The notes: generated from the letters alone by a model not told the origin. A stretch of 64,000 nucleotides of DNA from Microthrixaceae bacterium (GCA_023958095.1 JAMLGJ010000011.1:40874-104873); one strand, 5' to 3'. Positions 1 to 9,796 are shown, numbered from the stretch's first letter. Made by a program: numbers and translations.

Positions 1-844
1 AGTGGGACACGCCGCAGTCCGTCAGGAGGTCCCGCAGCTCGGAGATGCGCAGCGGGTGGGTGACCAGCACCGAACCCGGCCTGGGTGGACCGCCCTCCAA
101 CGCCTCCACCGCAGCTCCTGCCTCCGCGGCGACGAGCTGGCCCGCCGCCAGGTCCCAGATGGACAGGCCCGCCTCGTAGTACGCGTCGACGCGTCCGGCT
201 GCCACCGAGCAGAGATCGAGCGCGGCCGCCCCCATGCGCCTGATGTCACGGATGCGCGGGAGCAGTTCGGCCACCACCCTGCCCTGCAGGGCACGTCGGC
301 GCGGGTCGTAGCCGAACCCGGTTGCCACGAGCATCCCGGCCAGCGGTGGGGGCTCACCGAGAGCGAGACGCCGCGGTGGAGCCTTGACCCTGTCGGGTCC
401 CGGTGAGTACTCGCACCACGCACCGCCACCTGCAGTGGCGAAGTAGGTGCGGCCGTGTGTCGGGTCGGCGACCACCCCGGCGAGTGTCGAACCGCCTGCG
501 CAGGCAGCGATCGACACCGCGTAGCCCGGATGGTCGTAGAGGTAGTTCGTGGTGCCGTCGATCGGGTCTATCACCCATGTCACCCGGGTCGGGTCGATGC
601 TGCCACCGTGTTCCTCACCGAGTACGGCGTCGTCGGGACGCGCCGAGGCGATCCGGGACCTGATCAGGTCCTCCGAGAGGAGGTCCATCTGTGTCACGTG
701 GTCCGTGGAGGTCGACTTGGTGTGCACCTCGAGGGACTCTGGCCGACGCAGGTGGATCAGGTCCGCGGCAGCGTGTGCGGCGTCCCGCGCCAGGTCCAAC
801 AGGGCATCGGGGTCCGCCCCGGGGTTCCTCTCAGCGCTTGTCAC
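1..844 (-). CDS. Inositol monophosphatase family phosphatase (3' end cut)
   Basis: Mg-dependent phosphatase of the IMPase/SuhB/HisN fold. Reading on the minus strand from a GTG at 844, the conserved metal motifs are visible: GEE (residues 76-78), then WVIDPIDGTTN (90-100) with metal ligands D93 and D96, and a WDLAAG motif near the C-terminus. About 281 codons are present and the stop lies outside the window, so only a few residues should be missing. The GTG overlaps the TGA of the upstream membrane-protein gene, suggesting co-transcription. The substrate cannot be read from sequence: inositol-1-phosphate, histidinol-phosphate (HisN) or a related phosphomonoester are all possible. Confidence 0.88.
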   Translation of the reverse strand, partial: MTSAERNPGADPDALLDLARDAAHAAADLIHLRRPESLEVHTKSTSTDHVTQMDLLSEDLIRSRIASARPDDAVLGEEHGGSIDPTRVTWVIDPIDGTTNYLYDHPGYAVSIAACAGGSTLAGVVADPTHGRTYFATAGGGAWCEYSPGPDRVKAPPRRLALGEPPPLAGMLVATGFGYDPRRRALQGRVVAELLPRIRDIRRMGAAALDLCSVAAGRVDAYYEAGLSIWDLAAGQLVAAEAGAAVEALEGGPPRPGSVLVTHPLRISELRDLLTDCGVSH

Positions 845-1103
845 GGATCGTGTTCCACTCCCCGAGTGCCCTGAGGGTGAGCACGGCGACCACCGCGACC
901 CCGGTCGCGAAGCCGAGCCCGCACACCAGCGTCAGCAGCCCGGTGGCGATCGACCCGAAGTTCCCGAGGCGCCCGAAGGCAGCTCCGATCAGCCCACCGG
1001 CCGCCCCGCCGAGCAGGATCGAGCCGAATGCAACGACCCTCGACCACACCGGTGGCAGGGCGCTGTCCGGTCCGGTGGGGGAGGTGGTCGGGTCCGGGGC
1101 CAC
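831..1103 (-). CDS. Small glycine-rich membrane protein
   Basis: A 90-aa protein of unknown function. After a polar N-terminus (about 20 residues) it has two long hydrophobic, Gly/Ala-rich segments (about 24-46 and 52-78) and a short charged C-terminus ending RDKR, consistent with two membrane helices. The GTG start at 1103 is supported by a TAGGAT hexamer 6 nt upstream. The stop overlaps the start of the phosphatase gene by a few bases, so the two form one minus-strand unit. No family is recognised. Confidence 0.6.
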   Translation of the reverse strand: MAPDPTTSPTGPDSALPPVWSRVVAFGSILLGGAAGGLIGAAFGRLGNFGSIATGLLTLVCGLGFATGVAVVAVLTLRALGEWNTIRDKR

Positions 1104-1109
1104 GGCGGC

Positions 1110-1115
1110 ATCCTA
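1110..1115 (-). promoter_or_regulatory. -10-like TAGGAT before the small membrane-protein gene
   Basis: On the minus strand TAGGAT is followed by 6 nt and then the GTG at 1103, so a transcript starting 6-7 nt downstream of the hexamer would be leaderless. The same arrangement recurs across the window. Confidence 0.5.
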
Positions 1116-1184
1116 TGGGCGGCGGTCCGGGCCGGGCCATCCGCCCCGGAGGAGCAGCCCCACCCCTCGGATCACCGGCCGTGG

Positions 1185-1190
1185 CAGAAT
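1185..1190 (+). promoter_or_regulatory. -10-like CAGAAT before the Nudix gene
   Basis: CAGAAT, then 6 nt, then GTG at 1197. Same layout as the other predicted leaderless starts and the main reason for choosing this GTG. Confidence 0.45.
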
Positions 1191-1196
1191 CTCGGT

Positions 1197-1757
1197 GTGA
1201 AGCAGTGGTCCGTCGGGGGCGCGGTGATCGAGTCGGATGTGCTCGCAGCGTGCTCGGTCGACCCGCCCGGTCCGCACAGCGGTGTCAGCGGTGTGCTCAT
1301 GGTCCAGAACCTCCGACGCGGAGGGCACCGTGACTGGACCCCTCCGGGTGGCGTGATCGACGCCGGTGAGCACCTCGTGGGCGGCCTGACCCGCGAGGTG
1401 AGCGAGGAGACCGGGCTCACCGTCACCAGCTGGGAGGGCCCGCTGTACCGGATCACCGCGGTCGCGCCCGGCCTCGGCTGGACACTCACCGTCGAGGTGC
1501 ACAGGGCGCTGGCGGTGGTCGGCTGCATCGAAGTGGGCCGGGACCCCGACGGCATCGTCGTGGCCGCCGACCTCGTCGCCCCCGACGACTGTGGGCCACG
1601 GATGAGCGGAGCGCACCCGTGGGTGAGCGAACCACTCCTCGACTGGATGGCCCAGCGCTGGAGCGGGACCCGGGACTACGCCTACCGGGTCGAGGGCTCC
1701 GACCCGGAACGCCTGCGGATCGAGCGCACCGAGCCCGGGGACTTTCGCCTCCCCTGA
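1197..1757 (+). CDS. Nudix hydrolase
   Basis: Hydrolase of nucleoside-diphosphate-linked compounds. The 186-aa product carries a complete Nudix box at residues 52-74 (G, five residues, E58, seven residues, R66-E67-V-S-E70-E71-T-G-L), including the Mg-binding glutamates. The open frame continues far upstream but there overlaps the minus-strand genes; the GTG at 1197, 6 nt after a CAGAAT hexamer, is the sensible start. The C-terminal part (about 125-186) is polar and matches no second domain I recognise. Substrate unknown. Transcribed away from the small membrane-protein gene. Confidence 0.85.
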   Translation: MKQWSVGGAVIESDVLAACSVDPPGPHSGVSGVLMVQNLRRGGHRDWTPPGGVIDAGEHLVGGLTREVSEETGLTVTSWEGPLYRITAVAPGLGWTLTVEVHRALAVVGCIEVGRDPDGIVVAADLVAPDDCGPRMSGAHPWVSEPLLDWMAQRWSGTRDYAYRVEGSDPERLRIERTEPGDFRLP

Positions 1758-1854
1758 GGACGCGGCGGGATGATCTGGCGCTACCGTGTGGCATTATGCA
1801 GCTGGCACCGCTGCCAGCTGGTGCCCGACGAACCAGGTCAGGGGGTCCGGCCCG

Positions 1855-2238
1855 ATGCCGCTGTCAGAAGACGAACAGCGCATTCTCAGCGAGATCGAGA
1901 GCCAGCTGAGGGAGTCCGACCCCGACCTGGCCGAAGAGGTCTCGCGCACCACGGTCTACCGTGACGCGTTCTCCAAGCTGAGGTGGGCGGTCGCCGGGTT
2001 CGTGGTGTTCCTGGGTGTCTCGGTGCTCCTGTTGAGCGTCAACTACCTGCTCGCCTTCGTGGGCTTCCTCGGCATGTTCGCGATGGCGATGTACATCGAG
2101 CGCAACCTCCGTCGTGTGGGAAAGGCCGGGATCGACGAGGCAACACGTGCCTTCCGGCGCAACAGCCTCCGCGACTACCTGGACAGCGCCGGCAACCGGG
2201 CACGGGAGCGCCTTCGTCGCGACGACGAGGAGTCCTGA
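1855..2238 (+). CDS. DUF3040 family membrane protein
   Basis: A 127-aa protein starting MPLSEDEQRIL, the hallmark N-terminus of DUF3040, an actinobacterial family commonly found next to mraZ and the dcw cluster. An acidic helix (about 1-35) precedes two adjacent hydrophobic helices (about 45-82), followed by a basic C-terminus rich in Arg. The ATG at 1855 is preferred over the longer frame because the family motif begins there and an AGGGGG-like ribosome site lies upstream. Here it is separated from mraZ by about 8 kb of other genes. Function is unknown; a link to envelope or division is inferred from typical context only. Confidence 0.85.
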   Translation: MPLSEDEQRILSEIESQLRESDPDLAEEVSRTTVYRDAFSKLRWAVAGFVVFLGVSVLLLSVNYLLAFVGFLGMFAMAMYIERNLRRVGKAGIDEATRAFRRNSLRDYLDSAGNRARERLRRDDEES

Positions 2239-2275
2239 CCCTGACCGCTCCCCGTCGGGCCCCGGTGCGGCGAAC

Positions 2276-4441
2276 CTAGGTGGCGAGTCGCTCCCGCAGC
2301 GCTGCGAGGGTGGCGCCCGCGACCTCGGCCCGGCCGGCTGGACCGGTCCCGGTCTCGGCGGCTGACCAGCGTCGCCGCGATTCCAGATCTGCGAGCGCCT
2401 GCAGTTCCGGGACGTCCAGCGACCGCCCACAGCGCTGCGCGAACTCCACGGGAGTGTCGTGGGGCTCCATGGAGAAGCCTCGTTCCTCGAGCATGGACAC
2501 CGCCCGTTGCCATGCGGAATCCACCGGGTCGGCGTGCTCACTCCTCCGGGTGCGGCGCCACACCACAAGTGCGCAGAGCGCCACGACGACCACGAGCGCA
2601 ACGGCCAGGGCCAGCCGCAGGGAGCTCCCGCTCGTGGAGTCCTGCTCCCGGGGCGTCGCGTCGGTGCCGGCGTCGAGCTGTGGCTCCGTCGGCGAGGTGT
2701 CCGGCACCGCGCTCGACGGAGCCTGCTCGGGTGCGGAGGTCGCGGGAGGGATCGCCTCCTCGACGGCCCCTTCCGCAGGTGCGTCGGCCTGGCCTGCGGC
2801 GACGCCCGTCAGGGCGGTCGTGGCCGGGTTGCCCCGGCCCGGGGTCGGTTCGTAGGGGACCCACCCGATGCCCTCGAAGTGGACCTCGGGCCACGCGTGG
2901 GCGTGGCGGCCGCGAACGGCGTAGGTGGTCGTCCCGTCGGGCTGGACCGAGACGGCATCGCCGGGGGTGAACCCGACCACGACGCGGCTCTCGAACCCCA
3001 ACGAGCGTGCCCCCAGGGCGAACGCGGTCGAGAACTGCTGGCAGAAGCCACGGCGGAGTTCGAGGAACGCCGCCAGCGGATCGCTCTCGGCGGACAGGTC
3101 CACCGACTCGTCGTAGGTGAACTCGTTGCGGAAGTGCTCCTGGAGCGCCAGCAGAGCGTCGTGGGGTCCCAGCCCGGATGACAGCTCCGCCGCCAGGGCC
3201 ACCAGTTCATCGGGAGCACCCGAGGTGTCGGTGAGATCGGTCGAACCCCCGGACGGGGTGGCCGCCGCCAGGTCATCCCGGTTCACGCCGAGCAGCTCGA
3301 ATGCATCGGTTGCCCCGGGGGTGGCGAAGCCCACGCGGTCGCCGTCTCCCAGTTCGCCACTGCGACGGATGAGCGAGGCGGCCCCGGCGTCCCAGTTGAG
3401 GCCGAAGTCGGCATCGGCGCTCACGGGGTGTTCGGGTGAGGGCACCCAGATGCCCCCCAGCCCGAACACGTCCATCGTTGCGACGCCCCCGGGTTCGGCG
3501 TCGGGTTCGAGCGGTGCGTCGACTGCCTCATAGGAGTTGGACAGGACCCATATGGCTTCGCCGGGTTCGTAGTCGTCGAGGGCGCTGATCCTCCAGTAGC
3601 CGGCGCGGTCGCTGGTCATCGTGAAGAGCAGTTCGTCGCTGAGCGTTTCCAGCTGTGTCCCGACATCCACGAAGGGTGACACGACCGTGCGCGGACCCTC
3701 CTCACCGAGGCCGCCTCGGCGGAGGTCGAGCACCGGGTCCGGTCCGCCGGGCAGGAACGCGACCCCTGCGGTGGCCAGCACGGCTGCTGCGAGCAGGATG
3801 GATGCTGCACCGCCCGCCCAGCGTCGCATGGCCGAGCGGTACCGCGGGATCCAGGGGAGGGCCGAACGGTGCCAACCCACCTGCGCGATGCTGTAGATCC
3901 CGAGCGCGGTGAGCATCGCCACCGTGGCCACGGTCCGACCGGCCTCCCGCGACACGAACCCGAGCCCCACGAACGCGAACAGGTGGGGCACCGCCGCCTG
4001 CACCGACGCCCTCATGCGCATGGCGGTGGTGCTGTTGAACATCGTCAGCACCCACAACAGCGCTGCCATGACCACGAGGTGTCCGGTACGCGCCTCGAGC
4101 GGTGCGACCTCGCGGTCGAAGGTCATGAAGTCGGCCCTGATGGTGTCGACCGCGGAGGTGAGGGAGGACCAGGTGGGCAGGATGCCCCAGCGTTCGGCCG
4201 GTGCCACGATCACCAGGAGCAGCACCAGCCCGAACACGCCATGGAGGATCTCGGCGGCCCAGCCGTTCATGGTGGTCCGCCGAAGGGCGGCGGAGAGGGC
4301 CCAGGAGCCGACCACTGCCGCTGCGAGCACCACGAGGGCGGTGGTGTCGGAGAAGAGCCGCACCGACGCGACCACGAGCCCGAGTCCCAGCACCGCGCAG
4401 GAGAACTCGGCTGCCAGGTGCCAGGGTCCGCGCCGCAGCAC
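2276..4441 (-). CDS. Transglutaminase-like membrane protein (TgpA type)
   Basis: A 721-aa membrane protein with several N-terminal hydrophobic helices (about 1-190, DUF3488-like), an extracytoplasmic transglutaminase core, a Pro/Ser/Thr-rich linker, one further helix and a cytoplasmic C-terminal domain (DUF4129-like). The Cys-His pair is visible in GFCQQFSTA and RHAHAWPEV; the third position sits in YEPTPG, Glu rather than Asp, a variant I believe is common in actinobacterial members. It follows DUF58 and MoxR genes, the standard partner set. Start: GTG at 4441 with a GAGG about 9 nt upstream; a TTG at 4456 overlapping the DUF58 stop is an alternative. Likely envelope protein cross-linking or proteolysis, substrate unknown. 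Confidence 0.88.
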   Translation of the reverse strand: MLRRGPWHLAAEFSCAVLGLGLVVASVRLFSDTTALVVLAAAVVGSWALSAALRRTTMNGWAAEILHGVFGLVLLLVIVAPAERWGILPTWSSLTSAVDTIRADFMTFDREVAPLEARTGHLVVMAALLWVLTMFNSTTAMRMRASVQAAVPHLFAFVGLGFVSREAGRTVATVAMLTALGIYSIAQVGWHRSALPWIPRYRSAMRRWAGGAASILLAAAVLATAGVAFLPGGPDPVLDLRRGGLGEEGPRTVVSPFVDVGTQLETLSDELLFTMTSDRAGYWRISALDDYEPGEAIWVLSNSYEAVDAPLEPDAEPGGVATMDVFGLGGIWVPSPEHPVSADADFGLNWDAGAASLIRRSGELGDGDRVGFATPGATDAFELLGVNRDDLAAATPSGGSTDLTDTSGAPDELVALAAELSSGLGPHDALLALQEHFRNEFTYDESVDLSAESDPLAAFLELRRGFCQQFSTAFALGARSLGFESRVVVGFTPGDAVSVQPDGTTTYAVRGRHAHAWPEVHFEGIGWVPYEPTPGRGNPATTALTGVAAGQADAPAEGAVEEAIPPATSAPEQAPSSAVPDTSPTEPQLDAGTDATPREQDSTSGSSLRLALAVALVVVVALCALVVWRRTRRSEHADPVDSAWQRAVSMLEERGFSMEPHDTPVEFAQRCGRSLDVPELQALADLESRRRWSAAETGTGPAGRAEVAGATLAALRERLAT

Positions 4442-4452
4442 GGGGTCGCGCC

Positions 4453-5586
4453 TCAACCGGCACCTGCCGTGGCGGAGCGTGCGTGGCCGCCGGTGGTTCC
4501 GGTGGTGAGCCCCGTGTCGTGCCAGTGCAGCCACAGCACCCGAGCCGGCAGCTCGGGTAGGTGTGGACCGACTGCTTCGGAGCACAGGATCACGGTGGAC
4601 ATGCCAACTGCCGCGTCGGCGAGTGCAACGGTCAGGTCGCCGCCCGGGTGCTGTGTGACCGCAGCCAGGGCGTCGAGGGCTGTGTCGAGGGTCAGCGACG
4701 GGCTTTCCGGGCGGTGGCGCCGTTGCTGTTCGGGTGTGGAGCCGAGGAAGCCGGTGGCGGTGGCCAGGTGGAGGGGCCGACCGAGCTCCGATGCGGCGAC
4801 GAGGGCGCTCGCGGCCGCTTCGACGGACAACTCGAACTCGGCGGGATTGACCGCCGAGGCCCGTGTGTCGAGCACCACTACCACCGGTGCGCTGCGGGCA
4901 CTCGGTTCGACCTGCACCACGTGTGGTTCCCCGCGTCTGGCCGAGGTCCGCCAGTGCACCCTGCGGAGGTCGTCACCCGGTACGTAGGGCCGCAGGCCCA
5001 CGAGGTCGGTGTCGGATTCGAGCGCGGCCCGTGGCGCTGTGGCCCGTTCGTCATCCCCCGTGTGCAGCACCTCCTGTTCCAGCAACCCGGGGACCCCGTG
5101 GACCCTCGGACGGACGGTCAGGATGGCCTCCAGGGGTTCCTGTCGGCTGCGCCTCCAGATGCCGAGCGGGTCACGTCCGACGACCTCGAGCGGGCCGAAG
5201 GAGACCACCCCCCGGTGCGGGGTGTCGAGTTGCATCCGAACCTCGGAGACCTCGCCCGCCTCGAGTGCCCCGACCGCGAGCCTGCGCGAGCCCGCAGTGC
5301 CGAGCGAGCCCGTGAAGGTCGCCGGTGAGCTCCTCCGGGTTCCCGTGTTGGTGAACCCCAGCACGAGGTCGGAGGGTTCGCCACGCTGCACCGAGGGACG
5401 GCTCAGGTGTGCCCGGACCGACGGTGGTGGGGCAGCGGTGCCCAACCACACCCAGCTGACCACGGCGGCGCCGAACAGTGCGGTCGAGAGTGCCGTCAGC
5501 TCCGGCAGGCCGAACAGCCAACCAGTGGCCACGGCGAGTGCCGCAGCCACTGCCAGCACGAGGAGGGTGCGCAGGCGGAGCTCCAT
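4453..5586 (-). CDS. DUF58 domain protein
   Basis: A 377-aa protein with two N-terminal membrane helices (about 5-50) and a DUF58 region containing the family's LRPYVPGDDLRRVHWR motif, followed by a von Willebrand factor A-like domain (VVVLDTRAS, a MIDAS-like start). DUF58 proteins act with MoxR ATPases, probably as chaperone clients or adaptors. The ATG at 5586 starts MELRLRTLL; the open frame extends upstream without homology. It lies 70 bp downstream of moxR and abuts the transglutaminase gene. Confidence 0.9.
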   Translation of the reverse strand: MELRLRTLLVLAVAAALAVATGWLFGLPELTALSTALFGAAVVSWVWLGTAAPPPSVRAHLSRPSVQRGEPSDLVLGFTNTGTRRSSPATFTGSLGTAGSRRLAVGALEAGEVSEVRMQLDTPHRGVVSFGPLEVVGRDPLGIWRRSRQEPLEAILTVRPRVHGVPGLLEQEVLHTGDDERATAPRAALESDTDLVGLRPYVPGDDLRRVHWRTSARRGEPHVVQVEPSARSAPVVVVLDTRASAVNPAEFELSVEAAASALVAASELGRPLHLATATGFLGSTPEQQRRHRPESPSLTLDTALDALAAVTQHPGGDLTVALADAAVGMSTVILCSEAVGPHLPELPARVLWLHWHDTGLTTGTTGGHARSATAGAG

Positions 5587-5656
5587 TCCTAGCCCCGCCG
5601 TTGGCCGTGCCGGGGAAGCTCGGTCCCCGACCGGCGCGGCGCATGCCGGGGCAGGA

Positions 5657-6646
<990 letters not shown>

Positions 6647-6654
6647 GGGCCAAG

Positions 6655-6660
6655 AGTCTG
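6655..6660 (-). promoter_or_regulatory. -10-like CAGACT before moxR
   Basis: Minus-strand CAGACT, 8 nt before the ATG at 6646. Consistent with the short-leader pattern seen elsewhere. Confidence 0.35.
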
Positions 6661-6707
6661 TCAGACCCCGGCGCGAGCCTCCGTGCGGGCGGGGCAGCGG
6701 CCCGGGG

Positions 6708-6713
6708 TAGGTT
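6708..6713 (+). promoter_or_regulatory. -10-like TAGGTT before the ROK gene
   Basis: TAGGTT, then 6 nt, then ATG at 6720. Supports the ATG over the in-frame GTG at 6717 and predicts a leaderless mRNA. Confidence 0.5.
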
Positions 6714-6719
6714 TGGGTG

Positions 6720-7694
6720 ATGCCGGAGCGCCGTTCGCCCGCTGCCGGGCCCGTGGCGGCCCTCGACATCGGCGGCACCAAGATCGAGGCCGGTGTGGTC
6801 GACCACACCGGGTGCATCCTGTCGCGTGTGAGGGTGGGCACGCCCCGGTTCGCGGGCACCCCGGGTGACCCGCATGCAGCCGAGGAGCTGTTCGAGCTGT
6901 GCGTGGACACCGTGCGCAGGGCGATCTCCGCTGCAGGGCCCTGCGGCCCTCCCGCGGCTTGCGCGGATCACCCACCCCGGCCGGTAGCGGCACTGGGTGT
7001 CGGTTGCGGGGGCCCGATGTCACGAACCGGTGCGTCGGGGGAACTGTTGGGTGTCTCGCCGCTGAACATCCCGCAGTGGCGCGGCTTTCCGCTCGCCGAG
7101 CGCCTGGTGGACGAACTGGCGCTGCCCGTGGGGTTGGACAACGACGCGAAGGCGCTCGCGTTGGCCGAGGGAGCGCACGGTGCCGCGGTGGGAGTGCAGA
7201 ACTACCTTGCGATGGTCGTCTCCACGGGTGTGGGCGGTGGGATCGTCCTCGATGGCCGGTTGCTCGATGGCAGGGCCACGAACGCGGGGCACATCGGGCA
7301 TGTGGTCGTGGTGCCCGACGGGCGTCGTTGTGCCTGCGGCGCACGAGGATGTCTCGAGGCGGAGGTGTCGGGCAGTGCCATCGAGGCCGCGACCGGCGCT
7401 CCGGCGAGGGAGGCCGGCAGCGGGCTGCGGCGCAGGTGTGGACGTCTGGTGGGGCGTGCAGTGGCCTCGGTGTGCAACCTTCTGGATCTGGACCTGGCAG
7501 TCGTGTCGGGGTCGGTGGCGATCGGCTACGGCCGGCCCTTCATCGATTCCGCCCAGGAGGAACTCGACCGCCTCGCCAGGCTCGAGTACTCCTCGGGGGC
7601 GCGGATCCGGCTCGGAGGCCTGGGGCCCGATGGGCCCCTGGTGGGTGCCGCACGCGTCGGGTTCGCCGCGCTCGGGGCCGGGCGGCCGGCATGA
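6720..7694 (+). CDS. ROK family sugar kinase (glucokinase-like)
   Basis: A 324-aa ROK protein, probably a cytoplasmic glucokinase or related sugar kinase. The ATP-binding start LDIGGTKIEAG (residues 15-25), the catalytic loop LDNDAKAL (Asp around 142) and the ROK zinc site, His in GHIGH (190-194) plus CACGARGC (C204, C206, C211), are all present. There is no N-terminal DNA-binding domain, so it is an enzyme rather than a ROK repressor. It heads a run with a 93-aa unknown, menC and a lipoate-ligase-like gene, joined by overlapping stop/start codons. Exact sugar specificity is not readable. Confidence 0.88.
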   Translation: MPERRSPAAGPVAALDIGGTKIEAGVVDHTGCILSRVRVGTPRFAGTPGDPHAAEELFELCVDTVRRAISAAGPCGPPAACADHPPRPVAALGVGCGGPMSRTGASGELLGVSPLNIPQWRGFPLAERLVDELALPVGLDNDAKALALAEGAHGAAVGVQNYLAMVVSTGVGGGIVLDGRLLDGRATNAGHIGHVVVVPDGRRCACGARGCLEAEVSGSAIEAATGAPAREAGSGLRRRCGRLVGRAVASVCNLLDLDLAVVSGSVAIGYGRPFIDSAQEELDRLARLEYSSGARIRLGGLGPDGPLVGAARVGFAALGAGRPA

Positions 7695-7972
7695 GCCGCG
7701 GACGAGGGCCGACCCTCTCCGCGGGTGAGCTGCGCCAAGTAGCCGTGGCGGTGCTCGTCCGCCCGGCGCTGTGGCTCGTGTCGCTGCGGCAGCTGCGCCG
7801 GCTCGTCGCTCCCGGCTGGTGGCGCCGTGCACCGTGGCTACCCCTGCCCCCGGCGGAGTACGTGCGCTTCAGGCTGGTTACTGCGTACGGCTCCGACGGT
7901 CCCGACGGCCCGCGGGACCTCGCACGGGACCTGGTCGCCTACCTGCAGTGGTGTCGTGACTCGGGTTGGTGA
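7691..7972 (+). CDS. Conserved-looking 93-aa protein of unknown function
   Basis: Not recognised. A 93-aa, Arg/Leu/Trp-rich protein beginning MSRGRGPTL with an amphipathic stretch (RPALWLVSLRQLRR, about 24-37), a tryptophan-rich patch (GWWRRAPWLPLP) and a tail DLVAYLQWCRDSGW. No signal peptide; no long hydrophobic helix. It starts in an ATGA overlap with the ROK stop and itself overlaps the menC start by 17 nt, so it is firmly embedded in a translated unit. Coding is supported by context and by the lack of any better frame. Confidence 0.7.
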   Translation: MSRGRGPTLSAGELRQVAVAVLVRPALWLVSLRQLRRLVAPGWWRRAPWLPLPPAEYVRFRLVTAYGSDGPDGPRDLARDLVAYLQWCRDSGW

Positions 7973-9086
7973 TGCAGCTGGTGAGCCGGCGCCGCCGAGG
8001 GGTCCGCTCCGCTCCGTCGAGTTGTCCAGGGTCTCGGTGCCCCTGGTCCGGGTCCACCGCTCCGCCCGCTCCACCGAGACCAGTCGTGAGTCGGTGCTGG
8101 TGCGCGTGCAGCACGCCTCGGGAGATTGTGGCTTGGCGGAGTGCCCGACGCTGTCGGAGCCCGGCTACGTGACCGAGACGACCGAGCAGGCGTGGACGGC
8201 GTTGCGCACCGAACTCGCTCCACGTGCCCTGCGCGGCGAACCCTGCAGCGCCCCCTCGGCACCTGCTGCGAGCGCAGCCCTCGCCGATGCCCTGCTCGAC
8301 GCCCGGCTGCGGGCAGCGGGGGTGTCGTTGTCGTCGTGGCTGGCCGGTGGCGGGAACACACGTCGCTCCGTGCCGTGGTGTGCGGTCCTCACCGACGTGG
8401 CCGCCGGGGTGGGTCAGGTGCTGCGCGAGGCCGAGCGGGCACTCGACGCCGGTGCAGCGATGCTCAAGGTGAAGTTCGCCGACCCGGACGCCCTCACCGA
8501 GTCGGTGGTGGCCCTCACGGCACGTTTCGACGTGCCCGTGGCGGCCGATGCCAACGGCAGCCTCGACCCGGCGTCCGCGGCAGGACTGGACGGCCTCGGC
8601 CTGGCGTATGTCGAACAACCGCTGCACCACGCAGTGGCCCTGGATGACCTCGCCGCCCTCTGCGGGCAGATGGTGACCCCGGTGTGCCTGGACGAGTCCC
8701 TCGACTCGGTCGGGGCGCTGACCCGGGCGTTGCAGGCGGGCGCACTCGATGTCGCATCGCTCAAGCCGGCGCGCCTCGGGGGAGTGGAGGCGGCAGCCGG
8801 GGCCGCGGCGCTCTGCGGGGACGCCGGGGTGCAGTGTTTCGTCGGGGGGATGTTCGAGTTGGGAGTGGGCCGGGCGGCCGCCCTCGCGCTGGCCTCGCTG
8901 CCGGGCTGCACCCTCCCCACGGACCTCGGGCCGTCGGGCCGCTACTTCGTCCGCGACGTGTGTGAACCCCTGCGCACCGATGCCCTCGGCTGCGTGCAGG
9001 TGCCACGCGGTGCGGGTGTGGGCAGGGACCTCGATGACGAGGTGGTCGCCGCGCACCTGGTCGAGCGGGTGGTGCTGGAGGCGTGA
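7956..9086 (+). CDS. menC: o-Succinylbenzoate synthase
   Basis: Enolase-superfamily enzyme that dehydrates SHCHC to o-succinylbenzoate in menaquinone synthesis. All catalytic residues of the family are in place: KVK (K171, K173), Asp in AADANG (D198), Glu in YVEQPL (E220), Asp in CLDES (D246) and Lys in SLKPARLGG (K270). The start is uncertain: GTG at 7956 is used, but a start nearer the VELSRVSVPLVRV segment is possible. A dipeptide epimerase or N-acylamino-acid racemase activity is the alternative in this superfamily; the rest of the menaquinone pathway at 41.7-49.5 kb favours MenC. Confidence 0.82.
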   Translation: MTRVGDAAGEPAPPRGPLRSVELSRVSVPLVRVHRSARSTETSRESVLVRVQHASGDCGLAECPTLSEPGYVTETTEQAWTALRTELAPRALRGEPCSAPSAPAASAALADALLDARLRAAGVSLSSWLAGGGNTRRSVPWCAVLTDVAAGVGQVLREAERALDAGAAMLKVKFADPDALTESVVALTARFDVPVAADANGSLDPASAAGLDGLGLAYVEQPLHHAVALDDLAALCGQMVTPVCLDESLDSVGALTRALQAGALDVASLKPARLGGVEAAAGAAALCGDAGVQCFVGGMFELGVGRAAALALASLPGCTLPTDLGPSGRYFVRDVCEPLRTDALGCVQVPRGAGVGRDLDDEVVAAHLVERVVLEA

Positions 9087-9796
9087 GCGCAGGGTCCTGG
9101 CCGGTCGAGTTCGCGGAGGGAACCGCCCAGGAACTCCAGGACCTCGACACGGGTGCTCGGCGTTCGATCAGGGTCAACCGCGTGGTGCGACCCGCCATCG
9201 TGCTCGGCTCCCGCCAGGACTCCTCGCGACTCAGCCGGGAAGGGCTCACCGGGATCGACCTGGCGACACGCCGCACCGGCGGAGCTGCGATGTGGCTGGA
9301 ACCCGGCGCCCAGGTGTGGATCGACCTGGTGGTGCCCCGCGGGGACCCGTTCCACCGCGACGACGTGGGCGAGGCCTCACGGCTGGCCGGTCGCCTGTGG
9401 AGTGCCGTGCTGGGAGCACCGACACGGGTGTGGAGCGGGGGCATGTCGGCGCCTCGGGCCCAGGAGCTCGCATGCTTCGCCGGTGTCGGACCCGGAGAGG
9501 TGGTGGTGGGCCGTCGCAAGCTCGTCGGCATCTCCCAACGGCGCACCGCCCGTTGCTCGCGCATCCAGTGCGTGGCGTACCTGCGTTGGGAACCGGCTGG
9601 ACTTCTCAGGGCACTCGGTCTGGGCGCGGACGGTCCCCGCGACGAGCTGGGCGCGCAGGTCAGGAGGTCACTCGTCGACGGTGTGGCGGTGATCGGCGAT
9701 CCGCGCACCGAGTCGCAGCTCGGCGCCGGGGTGCCCGACCCCCGGGATGCGGATGCCCGCGTCGCGCGGTCCTTCCGGGAGCTGCTCGACCGCTAG
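9083..9796 (+). CDS. Lipoate-protein ligase A-like protein (BPL/LPL fold)
   Basis: A 237-aa protein of the biotin/lipoate ligase fold. RRTGGAAMWLEPG (about 62-74) corresponds to the RRxGGG acyl-binding loop, and GRRKLVGISQRR carries the invariant lysine of LplA/LipM-type enzymes. It may ligate lipoate or transfer octanoyl groups between carrier proteins; which one cannot be decided. The GTG at 9083 overlaps the menC stop (GTGA). No lipoate-dependent dehydrogenase gene is nearby. Confidence 0.75.
   Translation: MSAGSWPVEFAEGTAQELQDLDTGARRSIRVNRVVRPAIVLGSRQDSSRLSREGLTGIDLATRRTGGAAMWLEPGAQVWIDLVVPRGDPFHRDDVGEASRLAGRLWSAVLGAPTRVWSGGMSAPRAQELACFAGVGPGEVVVGRRKLVGISQRRTARCSRIQCVAYLRWEPAGLLRALGLGADGPRDELGAQVRRSLVDGVAVIGDPRTESQLGAGVPDPRDADARVARSFRELLDR

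Noticed and set aside
549..1196. N-terminal extension of the Nudix frame
   Set aside because: This part overlaps the antisense phosphatase and membrane-protein genes and has no homology; the Nudix protein starts at 1197.
2276..4441. Loss of the transglutaminase catalytic Asp as an oddity
   Set aside because: The Glu in YEPTPG is, to my knowledge, a frequent variant in this protein family, so it is not evidence of inactivity.
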